The notes beneath the pieces are model-generated. The model worked only from the letters and a program-made list of their open reading frames with translations, did not search any database and had not been told where the DNA came from. The position numbers were made by a program, and so were the translations under genes. A stretch of DNA of 64,000 nucleotides from an uncultured Alphaproteobacteria bacterium (lineage in GTDB: Bacteria > Pseudomonadota > Alphaproteobacteria > Rhizobiales > Ancalomicrobiaceae): NCBI GenBank assembly GCA_937892955.1, contig CALBKH010000073.1:1-64000 (forward strand). The letters run 5' to 3'. Below, in pieces: positions 37,036 through 45,410 of the stretch; within the stretch, counting starts at the first letter, position 1, and each line of letters starts with the position of its first letter.

Positions 37036-37330
37036 GGGAAGAACCGGATCGGAGACAAGGAAACGATGGCGCGGGCGCCGTCTTCCTCAGATAGAGGCTC
37101 TTTCGAGGATTTCAAAGGCACCCCGCGGACATGGCCGCCCTCGGCGGGACGCATGAGGCATCCGGGTCACGGCCGGCCGCGGACATCCGGGTCGCGGACG
37201 CACGGGGTTTCGGCGTCACACGGAAGCGCTAGAGTGGCAGGGAACCCGACCGCCGACTCGACCGCCCCGCGGTCGCCGTCGGCGGGCCGGTCGGCGGCGC
37301 CGGCCGGACGCCACCAGAGGACTTCTCCCC

Positions 37331-37936
37331 GTGTCGAAACTCTCCGCCATCTGCATCTACTGCGGCTCCGGCGCCGGCGCCGATCCGGCCTTCGAGGGCG
37401 CGGCGATCGAACTCGGGCAACTGCTGGCGCGCGAGGGCATCCGCCTCGTCTACGGCGGCGGCTCGCTCGGGCTGATGGGTGCGGCGGCGCGGGCCTGCCT
37501 CGCCGACGGCGGCAAGGTCACCGGCATCATCCCGCAGTTCCTGGTCGACAAGGAGGTGATGCTGCCCGAGGTCACCGAATTGATCGTCACCGCCGACATG
37601 CACGAGCGCAAACGGCTGATGTTCGAGCACTCCGACGCCTTCGTGGCGCTGCCCGGCGGCATCGGCACGCTGGAGGAGGTGGTCGAGCAGATGACCTGGG
37701 CGCAGCTCGGCCGCCACGCCAAGCCGATCATGCTCGCCAACATCGCCGCGTTCTGGGATCCGCTGGTGACGCTCCTGCATCACATGCAGGAGAACGCCTT
37801 CATCCGACCGGGCTTCGAGCTTTCCTACGGCGTGGCCAACTCGATCGACGACATCCTGCCGAAGATGCGCAAGCGCCTCGCCCAGCTCGCGGCGCGGGGA
37901 AGGGAAGCCGGGGCGGTGGATCTCGGCAAGATGTGA
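37331..37936 (+). CDS. LOG-family protein (TIGR00730; nucleoside-5'-monophosphate phosphoribohydrolase)
   Basis: This 201-residue Rossmann-fold protein has the LOG motifs YGGGSLGLMGAAA and LPGGIGTLEEVVE, the latter with catalytic Arg/Glu nearby. Homologues cleave (cytokinin) nucleoside monophosphates to the free base and ribose 5-phosphate; in bacteria the natural substrate may be AMP. The start codon is GTG at 37331 (MSKLSAICIYCGSG), with AGAGGA upstream. It is followed after 11 bp by an AraC-type regulator on the same strand, so the two are probably co-transcribed. Confidence 0.9.
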   Translation: MSKLSAICIYCGSGAGADPAFEGAAIELGQLLAREGIRLVYGGGSLGLMGAAARACLADGGKVTGIIPQFLVDKEVMLPEVTELIVTADMHERKRLMFEHSDAFVALPGGIGTLEEVVEQMTWAQLGRHAKPIMLANIAAFWDPLVTLLHHMQENAFIRPGFELSYGVANSIDDILPKMRKRLAQLAARGREAGAVDLGKM

Positions 37937-37947
37937 GGAGGCGACGC

Positions 37948-38793
37948 ATGGGCCGGGCGTCCGACGCCGTCCGTTCGAGCTTCTGGCGCAGCCCGACGCA
38001 CGATGCGGAGTTCCTGGCCGGGCGCTTCGGCGATTTCGTCTACGATCCGCACACTCACGATCGTGCCTGCCTCGCGCTGATCACCCGGGGCGCCATCCAC
38101 ATCCGGATGCGAGACACCGACTTCGTGGCACGCGCCGGCGATCTCTACGCGATCGACGCGGAGGTGGTCCATGCCGGCGAGGCGGCGGCCGCGTGTGGCT
38201 GGTCGCAACGGACGATCTATCTCGACCCGGCACGCCTCGCCGAGCAACTCGCCGAAGGTGGACGACGCCGCGGCGAGGGGCACATTCGCGGCCCGGTGAT
38301 CCGCGACGCGCGGCTGCTGTCGCTGTTCCTCGCCCTCCATCGCGGGACCGAAGCGGAGGCCGACGCTCTCGGGCTCGACGAGTGCTGGCTCACGTTCGGG
38401 GAACGCCTCGTCGCCGACCACACCACCACCGAGATCGCGGTGACCGAGCCGGGTCGCGAACCGCGGGCGGTCGGCCTCGCACGTGCCTTCCTCGATGCCG
38501 ACCTCGCCCGGTCGGTCCGGCTCGGCGAGATCGCGACGGCGGCGGGTCTGCCGCCGTTCCGGCTGCTGCGCGCCTTCACGCGTCACACCGGCCTGACGCC
38601 GCACGCCTACCAGCGACAGGCGCGTGTTCGGGCCGCGGTCGAGTTGCTACGGCGCGGCGAAGCGCCGGCCGAGGTCGCCGCCGCCGTCGGCTTCGCCGAT
38701 CAGGCGCATCTCACGCGGTGTTTCCGCCGGCGCATGGGGATCACGCCCGGCGCCTTCCGCAGCGCCCTCCGCGCCGCGCCGGCGACGACCTGA
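37948..38793 (+). CDS. AraC-family transcriptional regulator with N-terminal cupin
   Basis: The 281-residue protein has an AraC-type cupin sensor at residues ~15-95 (YDPHTHDRACLALITRG). Two C-terminal helix-turn-helix motifs follow (LGEIATAAGLPPFRLLRAF and EVAAAVGFADQAHLTRCF), ending in GITPGAFR. GAGGAGG 10 nt before the ATG at 37948 supports the start. It follows the LOG gene by 11 bp and converges with a DUF2000 gene 10 bp away. In such regulators the cupin binds a small effector; the target genes are not evident. Confidence 0.9.
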   Translation: MGRASDAVRSSFWRSPTHDAEFLAGRFGDFVYDPHTHDRACLALITRGAIHIRMRDTDFVARAGDLYAIDAEVVHAGEAAAACGWSQRTIYLDPARLAEQLAEGGRRRGEGHIRGPVIRDARLLSLFLALHRGTEAEADALGLDECWLTFGERLVADHTTTEIAVTEPGREPRAVGLARAFLDADLARSVRLGEIATAAGLPPFRLLRAFTRHTGLTPHAYQRQARVRAAVELLRRGEAPAEVAAAVGFADQAHLTRCFRRRMGITPGAFRSALRAAPATT

Positions 38794-38803
38794 CCGGCGA
38801 CCC

Positions 38804-39238
38804 TCACCGCAGCAGCGGCAGACGACCGACGACCTTGCCGACCTCGCGGCGCGCACCGACGAGGCCGACGGCGACGTAGCCGAGGTCTCCCGCCGGCGTG
38901 CGGGCGACGGCGTCGCCGAAGGCGGCATAGTCGGTCGTCTCCTGGCCGGCAGTGGGGAAGTCGACGACGTCGATTCCGCGCGCGAGGGCCTTGCCGCGGA
39001 CCGCGACGAGGTCCGCGGCGGTGGCGGCGAGGACGGAGATGCCGATCGGGATCAGTCCCGGGTGATGCCCTCCGCCGGCGTCGACGAGATCGTCTCCGAC
39101 CAACCCGGGATGGCGGCGGCCGATGGTCAGGGCGACGACGGCAGCGGCGTTGGCCGCCCGGCCGACGGGCAGTGCCTCGTCGACGACGATCACGCAACGG
39201 TCGTTCGCCCCGTCGGGTCGCACGGTTTCTTCGGTCAA
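38804..39238 (-). CDS. DUF2000-family protein
   Basis: The 144-residue protein matches DUF2000 through RCVIVVDEALPVGRAANAA, LVGDDLVDAGGGHHPGLIPI and TTDYAAFGDAV. The family has a compact alpha/beta fold related to peptidyl-tRNA-hydrolase-type proteins but no established activity that I know of. A TTG at 39238 (read as MTEETVRPDGANDRC) is chosen because AAGGAGG lies 5 nt upstream at 39250-39244; the longer frame to 39334 lacks such a site. Its 3' end nearly meets that of the AraC gene. DUF2000 genes often neighbour AraC regulators. Confidence 0.82.
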   Translation of the reverse strand: MTEETVRPDGANDRCVIVVDEALPVGRAANAAAVVALTIGRRHPGLVGDDLVDAGGGHHPGLIPIGISVLAATAADLVAVRGKALARGIDVVDFPTAGQETTDYAAFGDAVARTPAGDLGYVAVGLVGARREVGKVVGRLPLLR

Positions 39239-39330
39239 GAGGCCCTCCTTCGTCGGCGCTTCGGATGAGAGCACCCTTGCGGCGAAGGAGAGTCGCGGTC
39301 TTGTACGCGGTTGCGGATCGGAGCCGGCGC

Positions 39331-40929
39331 TCACGCCGCCTTCGAGGCGCCGTTCCGCACCAGCCGGTAGAAGATACTGTCCATCAGCGCCTGGAACGAG
39401 GCGTCGATGATGTTCTCCGACACACCGATCGTGGTCCAGGTGTTCTTGGCGCCGTCGCGGCTCTCGATCAGGACGCGGGTGGTGGCGCCGGTGCCGCCGT
39501 TGAGGATGCGGACCTTGAAGTCGACCAGCTCGAGATCCTCGATCATCTTCTGATAGGGGCCGAGGTCCTTGCGCAGCGCCGCGTCGAGGGCGTTGACCGG
39601 GCCGTTGCCCTCGGCGACCGAGAGGAACAGCTCGTCGCCGATCTTCACCTTCACGATCGCTTCCGACTGGGTGACCGTCTCGCCGTTCGACTCGATGCGG
39701 CGGCCGACGATGACGCGGAAGCTCTGCACCTCGAAGAAGCGCGGCACGTGACCGAGCGTGCGGCGCGCCAAGAGCTCGAGCGAGGCGTCGGCGGCCTCGT
39801 AGGAGAAGCCGCGGGCCTCGCGCTCCTTGACCTCGGCGAGCAGCTTGTCGAGGCGCGGGTCGGCGCGGTCGATCTCGATGCCGAAGCGGGCGAGCTCGGC
39901 GAGCAGGTTCGACTTGCCGGCCTGATCGGAGACCAGCACCCGGCGGCGGTTGCCGACGGTCTCGGGCGTGACGTGCTCGTAGGTCTTGGGGTCCTTGACG
40001 ATCGCCGAGGCGTGGATGCCGGCCTTGGTGGCGAAGGCGTTGGCGCCGACGTAGGGCGCGTGGCGGTTGGGCGAGCGGTTGAGCACGTCGTCGAAGGCGC
40101 GGGAGACGTGGGTCAGCTCCTTCAGCATCTCCGGAGCGACGCCGGTCTCGTAGTGCTCGGCGTATTCCGGCTTGAGCGCCAACGTGCCGATGATGGTGAC
40201 GAGGTTGGCGTTGCCGCAGCGCTCGCCGATGCCGTTGAGCGTGCCCTGGACCTGGCGGACGCCGGCGCGCACCGCGGTCAGCGAATTGGCCACCGCCTGG
40301 CCGGTGTCGTCGTGGACGTGGATGCCGAGGTGGCTGCCGGGGACCTCGACGGTGACCCGGCGGACGATCTCGTCGACCTCGTGGGGCAGCGTGCCGCCGT
40401 TGGTGTCGCAGAGCACGATCCAGCGGGCGCCGGACGCATAAGCGGTGCGGGCGACGTCGAGGGCGTAGTCGGGGTTGGCCTTGTAACCGTCGAAGAAGTG
40501 CTCGCAGTCGATCATCGTCTCGCGGCCGGCGGCGACCGCCGCCTCGACGGTGAGCTTCACGCAGTCGAGGTTCTCGGCGAGCGTCGTGCCCAGCGCCACG
40601 TCGACGTGGTAGTCCCAGGCCTTGGCGACGAAACAGTTGGCGTCGGCGTCGGCCTGCAAGAGCGCGGCGAGGCCGGGGTCGTTCGACACCGAGACGCCGG
40701 CCCGCTTGGTCATGCCGAAGGCGGTGAACTTGGCGCGCTTCGTCCGCTTCTCCTCGAAGAAGGTGGTGTCGGTCGGATTGGCGCCGGGATAGCCGCCCTC
40801 GACGTAGTCGACGCCGAGGTCGTCGAGCAGGCGGGCGATGCGCAGCTTGTCGTCGAGGGTGAAGTCGACACCGGACGTCTGGGCGCCGTCGCGCAGAGTC
40901 GTATCAAAGAGGTAGACGCGCTCTTTCAT
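39331..40929 (-). CDS. cimA: Citramalate synthase
   Basis: CimA condenses acetyl-CoA with pyruvate to (R)-citramalate, giving a threonine-independent route to 2-oxobutyrate and isoleucine. The DRE-TIM barrel begins LFDTTLRDGAQTSG, with metal ligands in GIHVHDDTGQAVAN. The C-terminal LeuA-type regulatory domain (ANGPVNALD-like AEGNGPVNALDAAL, residues ~420-530) is present and would mediate isoleucine feedback. Length is ~532 residues. ATG 40929 (MKERVYLF) is preferred; a GTG at 40938 adds three residues. With ilvD in the window this covers two branched-chain steps, though the genes are unlinked. Confidence 0.93.
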   Translation of the reverse strand: MKERVYLFDTTLRDGAQTSGVDFTLDDKLRIARLLDDLGVDYVEGGYPGANPTDTTFFEEKRTKRAKFTAFGMTKRAGVSVSNDPGLAALLQADADANCFVAKAWDYHVDVALGTTLAENLDCVKLTVEAAVAAGRETMIDCEHFFDGYKANPDYALDVARTAYASGARWIVLCDTNGGTLPHEVDEIVRRVTVEVPGSHLGIHVHDDTGQAVANSLTAVRAGVRQVQGTLNGIGERCGNANLVTIIGTLALKPEYAEHYETGVAPEMLKELTHVSRAFDDVLNRSPNRHAPYVGANAFATKAGIHASAIVKDPKTYEHVTPETVGNRRRVLVSDQAGKSNLLAELARFGIEIDRADPRLDKLLAEVKEREARGFSYEAADASLELLARRTLGHVPRFFEVQSFRVIVGRRIESNGETVTQSEAIVKVKIGDELFLSVAEGNGPVNALDAALRKDLGPYQKMIEDLELVDFKVRILNGGTGATTRVLIESRDGAKNTWTTIGVSENIIDASFQALMDSIFYRLVRNGASKAA

Positions 40930-40953
40930 CTTCTTCACTCACCGATTCAAGTT

Positions 40954-40983
40954 CCGAATCCGCTCGTTCACGGGGGGATTCGG
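40954..40983 (-). promoter_or_regulatory. Inverted repeat between GFA gene and cimA
   Basis: The perfect arms CCGAATCC (40954-40961) and GGATTCGG (40976-40983) have a 14-bp spacer. The site is 25-54 bp before the cimA ATG and ~30 bp past the GFA stop, both on the minus strand. It could terminate the upstream unit or be an operator or leader hairpin for cimA. GATTC/GAATC words recur around it (40941-41010). Confidence 0.45.
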
Positions 40984-41012
40984 CTTCTTCACGTTCAGAT
41001 TCCGATTCCGCT

Positions 41013-41483
41013 TCACGGCGCCTTCGGCGGCCATTCGGCGGTGTCGTGGTCGGGGTGCTGGTAGGAGACGATCTCGGCGAAGAACGCCTCGACCTTCGCC
41101 TGCTGTTCCGGGGTGCGACCGGGCAAGGTCGCCAGACGATCGAACCAGGGCATGCGGCTCTCGACGCCGACCTGGATCGCCGGGGGGATCTCGGCGGGCG
41201 CATCGAAGGCGCCGAGCGCCACCTCGACGTGCTCGTAGCCGTCGGGCTCGTAGGTCAGCGGCGTGCCGCAGTCGGAGCAGAAGCCGCGGCGGATCTTGTT
41301 CGACGAGCGGAAGCGCTTCGGCTCGCCGCAGGTCCAGGTGAGGCCGATGGCGGTGACCAGCGGCCCGTAGTGCCCGCCGAAGGCCTTCTGGCACATGCGG
41401 CAATGACAGATCGAAGCGCGCCCCAGTTCCTCGCAGCGGAACCGCACCGCCCCGCACTGGCAGCCCCCGGTGAGCGTGGTCAT
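41013..41483 (-). CDS. GFA-family (CENP-V/GFA) zinc protein
   Basis: This 156-residue protein has the GFA zinc-binding signature: GGCQCGAVRF, CHCRMCQKAFGG and FCSDCGTPLTY. Family members were named for glutathione-dependent formaldehyde activation, but most have unknown substrates. The start ATG at 41483 overlaps the stop of the upstream DUF559 gene (ATGA), so translation is coupled. Although a formaldehyde module exists at 57.8-60.4 kb, this gene is not part of it. Confidence 0.9.
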   Translation of the reverse strand: MTTLTGGCQCGAVRFRCEELGRASICHCRMCQKAFGGHYGPLVTAIGLTWTCGEPKRFRSSNKIRRGFCSDCGTPLTYEPDGYEHVEVALGAFDAPAEIPPAIQVGVESRMPWFDRLATLPGRTPEQQAKVEAFFAEIVSYQHPDHDTAEWPPKAP

Positions 41484-42256
41484 GGGGTGTCCCTCCCTCG
41501 TTTCGAGTCTCGATGCGCTTCGCGCGCCCCCTCATCCGACCGCTTCGCGAAGACCTCCGGTTGCGCTGCGCGCGCCCCCTCATCCGACCGCTTCGCGAAG
41601 ACCTCCGGTTGCGCTACGCGCGCCCCCTCATCCGACCGCTTCGCGAAGACCTCCGGTTGCGCTGCGCGCGCCCCCTCATCCGACCGCTTCGCGGCCACCT
41701 TCTCCCGCGAGGGGAGAAGGGAGGGAGTGCGCGGAACCCGCATCCGCTTCTCGCCGCCGGCCGTCCGGCCGGCCATGCCGCGTGGCTCGTCGCCGAGGTC
41801 GTTCGAGGCCGAAACCACGGGCTCCCCCTTCTCCCCTCGCGGGAGAAGGTGCCCCGCAGGGGCGGATGAGGGGGCGCGGCGTGGCCGCATCGTCCCGCCT
41901 TCCGCATCGACCGCCGACAGCGCCGCATAGACCGCATCGAGCGCTGCGTGCTTCGACGTCAGAACCTCATGGTTCCACAGTCGCAGCACCCGGAATCCGT
42001 TATCCGCGAACCGGCGATCCCGCTCGGCGTCGCGGATGCTCTCGGCGTGCCCGCCCCCATCGACCTCGACGATCAGCCGAGCCTCGAAACAGAGGAAGTC
42101 GGCGATGAACGGCCCGACCGGCGTCTGCCGGCGGAACTTCCAGGCGAGGAAGCGCCGGCCACGCAGCGCGAGCCAGAGGGTGCGCTCGGCCTCCGTCGGC
42201 TCTCGCCGCATCCGACGGGCGAACCCCCGCTGCCGGTCTTCGACGAGCCCCATCAT
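41480..42256 (-). CDS. DUF559 (Vsr-like endonuclease) protein with a repeat-encoded C-terminal tail
   Basis: Residues ~8-115 form a DUF559 domain related to very-short-patch-repair endonucleases: ARRMRREPTEAERTLWLALR, GPFIADFLCFEARLIVEVDGGGH and FRVLRLWNHEVL. These hold the probable metal-binding Asp (IADF) and Glu-x-Asp (VEVDG). From residue ~122 to 258 the frame runs through intergenic palindromic repeats and encodes HLLPRGEKG, LLPSREKVAAKRSDEGAR and three full 16-residue units AAQPEVFAKRSDEGAR, the middle one with V for the second A. The family is normally ~115-150 residues, so the tail is an insertion product. It overlaps the upstream peptide by 1 nt and the GFA gene by 4 nt. Confidence 0.82.
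   Translation of the reverse strand: MMGLVEDRQRGFARRMRREPTEAERTLWLALRGRRFLAWKFRRQTPVGPFIADFLCFEARLIVEVDGGGHAESIRDAERDRRFADNGFRVLRLWNHEVLTSKHAALDAVYAALSAVDAEGGTMRPRRAPSSAPAGHLLPRGEKGEPVVSASNDLGDEPRGMAGRTAGGEKRMRVPRTPSLLPSREKVAAKRSDEGARAAQPEVFAKRSDEGARVAQPEVFAKRSDEGARAAQPEVFAKRSDEGAREAHRDSKRGRDTP
41521..41721. repeat. REP element with three-fold 48-bp tandem amplification
   Basis: The 48-bp unit (CGCGCGCCCCCTCATCCGAC...GGTTGCGCTG) is repeated at 41521-41568, 41569-41616 and 41617-41664 with a single difference (G to A at the end of the second). It then continues into a standard REP arm (CACCTTCTCCCGCGAGGGG) ending at 41721. All of it lies inside the 3' part of the DUF559 frame. 48 bp is a multiple of three, so amplification keeps the frame. 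Confidence 0.9.
41823..41877. repeat. REP element facing the 41521-41721 array
   Basis: CCCCTTCTCCCCTCGCGGG runs into GGGGCGGATGAGGGGGCG, the inverted partner of the copy ending at 41721. It encodes the APAGHLLPRGEKGE part of the DUF559 tail on the minus strand. Confidence 0.85.
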
Positions 42257-42375
42257 CAGATCAGCCCCTTCCAGCGCAGCATGGCGACGGCGAGGGCGGT
42301 GAGGACGACGAGTTTGATCGCGATGGCGATCACCACCTTGGTGACCGGGCTCATCTTCTCGCGGGTCTCGCTCAT
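42256..42375 (-). CDS. Single-helix membrane peptide downstream of cysS
   Basis: This 39-residue peptide (MSETREKMSPVTKVVIAIAI...) has one hydrophobic helix (VVIAIAIKLVVLTALAVAML) and ends RWKGLI. The ATG at 42375 lies 29 bp after the cysS stop, and its own stop overlaps the DUF559 ATG by one base (TGATG), so it appears to be part of the cysS operon. I know no function. The support is the tight coupling and the clear transmembrane segment. Confidence 0.65.
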   Translation of the reverse strand: MSETREKMSPVTKVVIAIAIKLVVLTALAVAMLRWKGLI

Positions 42376-42404
42376 CGGTTCCCTCCCCTCGGGCGGCGTT
42401 CGCC

Positions 42405-43799
42405 TCAGCGGGCGACCTCCCAGGTGGTGCGCATCTCGCCCGTTCCCGGATCCTTGGCGTCCTTGATCACCAGACCCATGGCGGTCAGCTCGTCGCGGAT
42501 GCGATCCGACTCGGCCCAGTTCTTGGCGGCGCGCGCCGCGAGGCGTTCGGCGATCAGCGCCTCGACCTCGGCCACGTCGACCTCGACCGACGACTTGCGC
42601 CGCGCCGCCCACTCCGCCGGGGTCTCGGCGAGGAAGCCGAGAAAGCGCAAGCTGCCGGCGAAGGCGTCGCGCGCGCCCTCGCCGCCGGCGCGCTGGCCGG
42701 CGTTGCGCAGACCGTGCAACTCGGCGATCGCCTTGGGCGTGTTGAGGTCGTCGGAGAGCGCCTCGACGATGCTCTTCGCCGGGGTCGAACCGGCCGCCTC
42801 GCCGGCGAACCAGTACCAGTCGTCGAGGGTCTTCCAGCTCTCCTCGAGGCTCTTCACCGTCCAGTCGATCGGCTGGCGGTAGTGCGTCTTGAGCATGCTC
42901 AGGCGCAGCACCTCGCCCGGCCAATCGGCGAGCAGCTCGCGGATGGTGAAGAAGTTGCCGAGCGACTTCGACATCTTCTCGCCCTCGACCTGGAGGAAGC
43001 CGTTGTGCATCCAGATGTTGGCCATGACGTCGTGACCGAAGGCGCAACGCGACTGGGCGACCTCGTTCTCGTGGTGGGGGAAGCACAGGTCGATGCCGCC
43101 GCCGTGGATGTCGAAGACCTCGCCGAGGTGCTTCCACGACATCGCCGAGCACTCGAGGTGCCAGCCCGGGCGGCCGCGGCCCCAGGGGCTCTCCCAGCCC
43201 GGCTCGTTGTCGGCCGAGGGCTTCCACAGCACGAAGTCCATCTCGCCACGCTTGTAGGGCGCGACGTCGACGCGGGCGCCGGCGATCATGTCGTCGAGCG
43301 GGCGCTTGGAGAGCTGGCCGTAGTCGGGCATCGAAGGGACGTCGAAGAGGACGTGGCCGTCGGCGGCGTAGGCGTGACCGGAGGCGATCAGCTTCTCGAC
43401 GATGGCGATCATCTCGGCGATGTGCTCCGTGGCGCGCGGCTCGACGGTGGGCGGCAGCGTCAGCAGTTCGGCGACGTCGGCGTGGAACTGGTCCGCGGTC
43501 GAGCTCGTCACCTTGCGGATCGCCTCGTTGAGCGGCAGATCGGGGAAGTCGCGAGCCGCACGCGCGTTGATCTTGTCGTCGACGTCGGTGATGTTGCGCA
43601 CGTAGGTGACGCGGCTCGAGCCGTAGATGTGGCGCAGCAGGCGGAACAACACGTCGAAGACGATGACCGGGCGGGCGTTGCCGATGTGGGCGAAGTCGTA
43701 GACCGTCGGCCCGCAGACGTACATGCGCACGTTCGACGGATCGATCGGCGTGAACACCTGCTTGTCGCGGGTCAGCGTGTTGTAGAGCTTCAGCACCAC
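42405..43799 (-). CDS. cysS: Cysteinyl-tRNA synthetase
   Basis: CysRS charges tRNA-Cys. The class I HIGH motif is FAHIGNARP, preceded by the zinc/substrate Cys in MYVCGPTVYD. The KMSKS motif is GEKMSKSLGN, and the zinc-site HHENE-like segment is CFPHHENEVAQS. The start is the GTG at 43799 (read MVLKLYNTLTR), chosen because GAGGAG lies 6 nt before it; this gives 464 residues, the family length. A 43796 GTG is an equal alternative one codon later. Three small genes follow on the same strand. Confidence 0.96.
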   Translation of the reverse strand: MVLKLYNTLTRDKQVFTPIDPSNVRMYVCGPTVYDFAHIGNARPVIVFDVLFRLLRHIYGSSRVTYVRNITDVDDKINARAARDFPDLPLNEAIRKVTSSTADQFHADVAELLTLPPTVEPRATEHIAEMIAIVEKLIASGHAYAADGHVLFDVPSMPDYGQLSKRPLDDMIAGARVDVAPYKRGEMDFVLWKPSADNEPGWESPWGRGRPGWHLECSAMSWKHLGEVFDIHGGGIDLCFPHHENEVAQSRCAFGHDVMANIWMHNGFLQVEGEKMSKSLGNFFTIRELLADWPGEVLRLSMLKTHYRQPIDWTVKSLEESWKTLDDWYWFAGEAAGSTPAKSIVEALSDDLNTPKAIAELHGLRNAGQRAGGEGARDAFAGSLRFLGFLAETPAEWAARRKSSVEVDVAEVEALIAERLAARAAKNWAESDRIRDELTAMGLVIKDAKDPGTGEMRTTWEVAR

Positions 43800-44025
43800 G
43801 GTCTTCTCCTCATCGAAACCCACCGCGCGCACGGCACGAGGCGAGACGCACGAAACCCCTCCAGCCCGCCGGCCGGGGTCTCATCTGATCTCTTCTTTCG
43901 ACAAGGCAGACGGAACCGGGCCAGCGTGAGCGCTAGCCGCAAATAATGCCCGGAATGGCGCCGAGGGCGCGCGGGAGGGTTCTCGTCGTCATGGGGCGGA
44001 GAAGTGCCGGATTTCGGCGGCGACG

Positions 44026-44499
44026 TCAAGGGTGATGGAGCCCGCCTCGGGGTGCCCCATGGCTGCCCGACAGGATCTCGCGGGCCGCGACGTCGATCGA
44101 CTGCGCATGCGGTTCGAGGTTCGTGCCGAGGAGCCGCGTGAGAAGGCGGTCGTCGGCGGTGATCATCGTCCAGCCATTGTCCACCGCCAAGGCAAGGTAG
44201 ATACAGTCGTAGGCCGGATGATCGAGGGTCGTCGCAAGTTGCACCACACGAGACAGGAGCGGTTCACCGGCGATCACTTCGACACCCGCGCTTTCCAGCA
44301 GTTCGGCTGCGGTCCTGGCCTGCTCGGCGGAGATTTCGCCGCGCCGGACCTTCTTCCACAGGATGTTCGCGCATTCGGCGATCCACAGGTCGGGTGCGAC
44401 GAGGCGGCCGGCCGCGCGGATCGCGAGCGCGTCGGCCGTTCCGGGCTCTTCGATCACCCATTTGATCGCGACACTCGCATCGACGACGAAAGTCGTCAT
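44026..44499 (-). CDS. VapC-like PIN-domain toxin
   Basis: The 157-residue PIN-domain protein has the four acidic catalytic residues Asp7 (VVDASVAIKW), Glu42 (WIAECANILW), Asp98 (AYDCIYLALA) and Asp116 (MITADDRLL). Such toxins are Mg-dependent endoribonucleases that cut tRNA or rRNA when not bound by antitoxin. Its ATG overlaps the stop of the upstream antitoxin-like gene by 4 nt, the normal layout of a type II pair. The C-terminus extends ~20 residues past the PIN fold. Confidence 0.88.
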   Translation of the reverse strand: MTTFVVDASVAIKWVIEEPGTADALAIRAAGRLVAPDLWIAECANILWKKVRRGEISAEQARTAAELLESAGVEVIAGEPLLSRVVQLATTLDHPAYDCIYLALAVDNGWTMITADDRLLTRLLGTNLEPHAQSIDVAAREILSGSHGAPRGGLHHP

Positions 44500-44813
44500 C
44501 GTTCGTCGCGGCTTTCGCGCAACAGAACTTCCGAAGGTGTGTGTGTACGGGCAGCCGTTTCGTTACGCAGGCGAGCCGCACGTGCTTCGAAAGATCGATC
44601 ACGGTGATTCCACGCGAGCGACGAGGCTCTGTGGCTCACTGCCGCCTCGCTAGCCAGCTGTTGCGTGAGTGCCGCCTGTTCCTCGATCAGGAGCGTAATG
44701 CGAAGGATCTCGCGAAGCTCTCCCTCCACGGTCCGGCCATGCCCGGCCGCCCGTTCGGCAAGACGCTCCAGGAGATCGTCGTCGAGATCGCGAATTCTCA
44801 CTTCGCCGCCCAT
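44496..44813 (-). CDS. FitA/VapB-like ribbon-helix-helix antitoxin
   Basis: The 105-residue protein begins MGGEVRIRDLDDDLLERLAERAAGHGRTVEGELREIL, here only to mark a ribbon-helix-helix DNA-binding fold of the FitA type (residues 4-40). The rest is a helical region that would wrap the toxin. The ATG at 44813 is selected by family resemblance; an ATG at 44870 would add 19 unrelated residues. Its stop overlaps the vapC start. The complex is expected to repress its own promoter upstream of 44813. Confidence 0.8.
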   Translation of the reverse strand: MGGEVRIRDLDDDLLERLAERAAGHGRTVEGELREILRITLLIEEQAALTQQLASEAAVSHRASSLAWNHRDRSFEARAARLRNETAARTHTPSEVLLRESRDER

Positions 44814-44894
44814 GATCCTCTCCACCGGGTTCTTCGCAGGCAGGATACTCGCGTCGGCCGGAGGTGCCAACCAGACAGCTCGAAAACCGCTCCG

Positions 44895-45410
44895 TCACTT
44901 CACGAAGTCGGCGCAGCGCGGCGGCGGCTCGGGGCCCCAGGGCATCAGCGGCACCGACGAGGTCGAGTTCTTCGGGCTGCCTTCGATGATGCGGTCGGTG
45001 TAGACCATGTAGACCAGCACGTTGCGCTTGGCGTCGCAGCCGCGGACGATCTGCATCTTCTTGAAGAACAGCGAACGACGCTCGCGGAACATCTCGTCGC
45101 CCTGGTCGAGCTGGCGCTTGAACTTGACCGGGCCGACCTGACGGCAGGCGAGCGAGACGTCGGAGGTCTCCTCGGCGACGCCGAACATGCCCTTGACGCC
45201 GCCACGTTCGGGCACGGTGAAGTGGCAGGCCACACCTTCGACCTCCGGATCGTCGATGCCGTAGACGGCCAGCTTGTCGTCGGGGGTGAGCAGCTTCCAC
45301 ACCGTCGACTTCTTGAAGATGAGGTCCGGCTCCTGCGCCGAGGCGACGGGAGCGGCGAGCGCGGCGACGGCGAGGCCGAGGGCGGCGAGAGCGAAGCGGA
45401 CGGATTTCAT
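44895..45410 (-). CDS. creA: CreA-family periplasmic protein
   Basis: The 171-residue protein has a Sec signal peptide (FALAALGLAVAALAAPVASA, cleavage near residue 24-26). The CreA family body follows: CHFTVPERGGVKGMFGVAEE, then SDVSLACRQVGPVKF and LVYMVYTDRIIEGSP. Conserved cysteines could form disulfides in the periplasm. CreA is widespread, but its function is not established. The start is the ATG at 45410. It is divergent from the DUF2865 gene across a 206-bp region. Confidence 0.9.
   Translation of the reverse strand: MKSVRFALAALGLAVAALAAPVASAQEPDLIFKKSTVWKLLTPDDKLAVYGIDDPEVEGVACHFTVPERGGVKGMFGVAEETSDVSLACRQVGPVKFKRQLDQGDEMFRERRSLFFKKMQIVRGCDAKRNVLVYMVYTDRIIEGSPKNSTSSVPLMPWGPEPPPRCADFVK

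Noticed and set aside
41521..41721. Possible CRISPR array because of regularly spaced 48-bp repeats
   Set aside because: The units are contiguous with no unique spacers and are an amplified REP arm; no cas genes are present.
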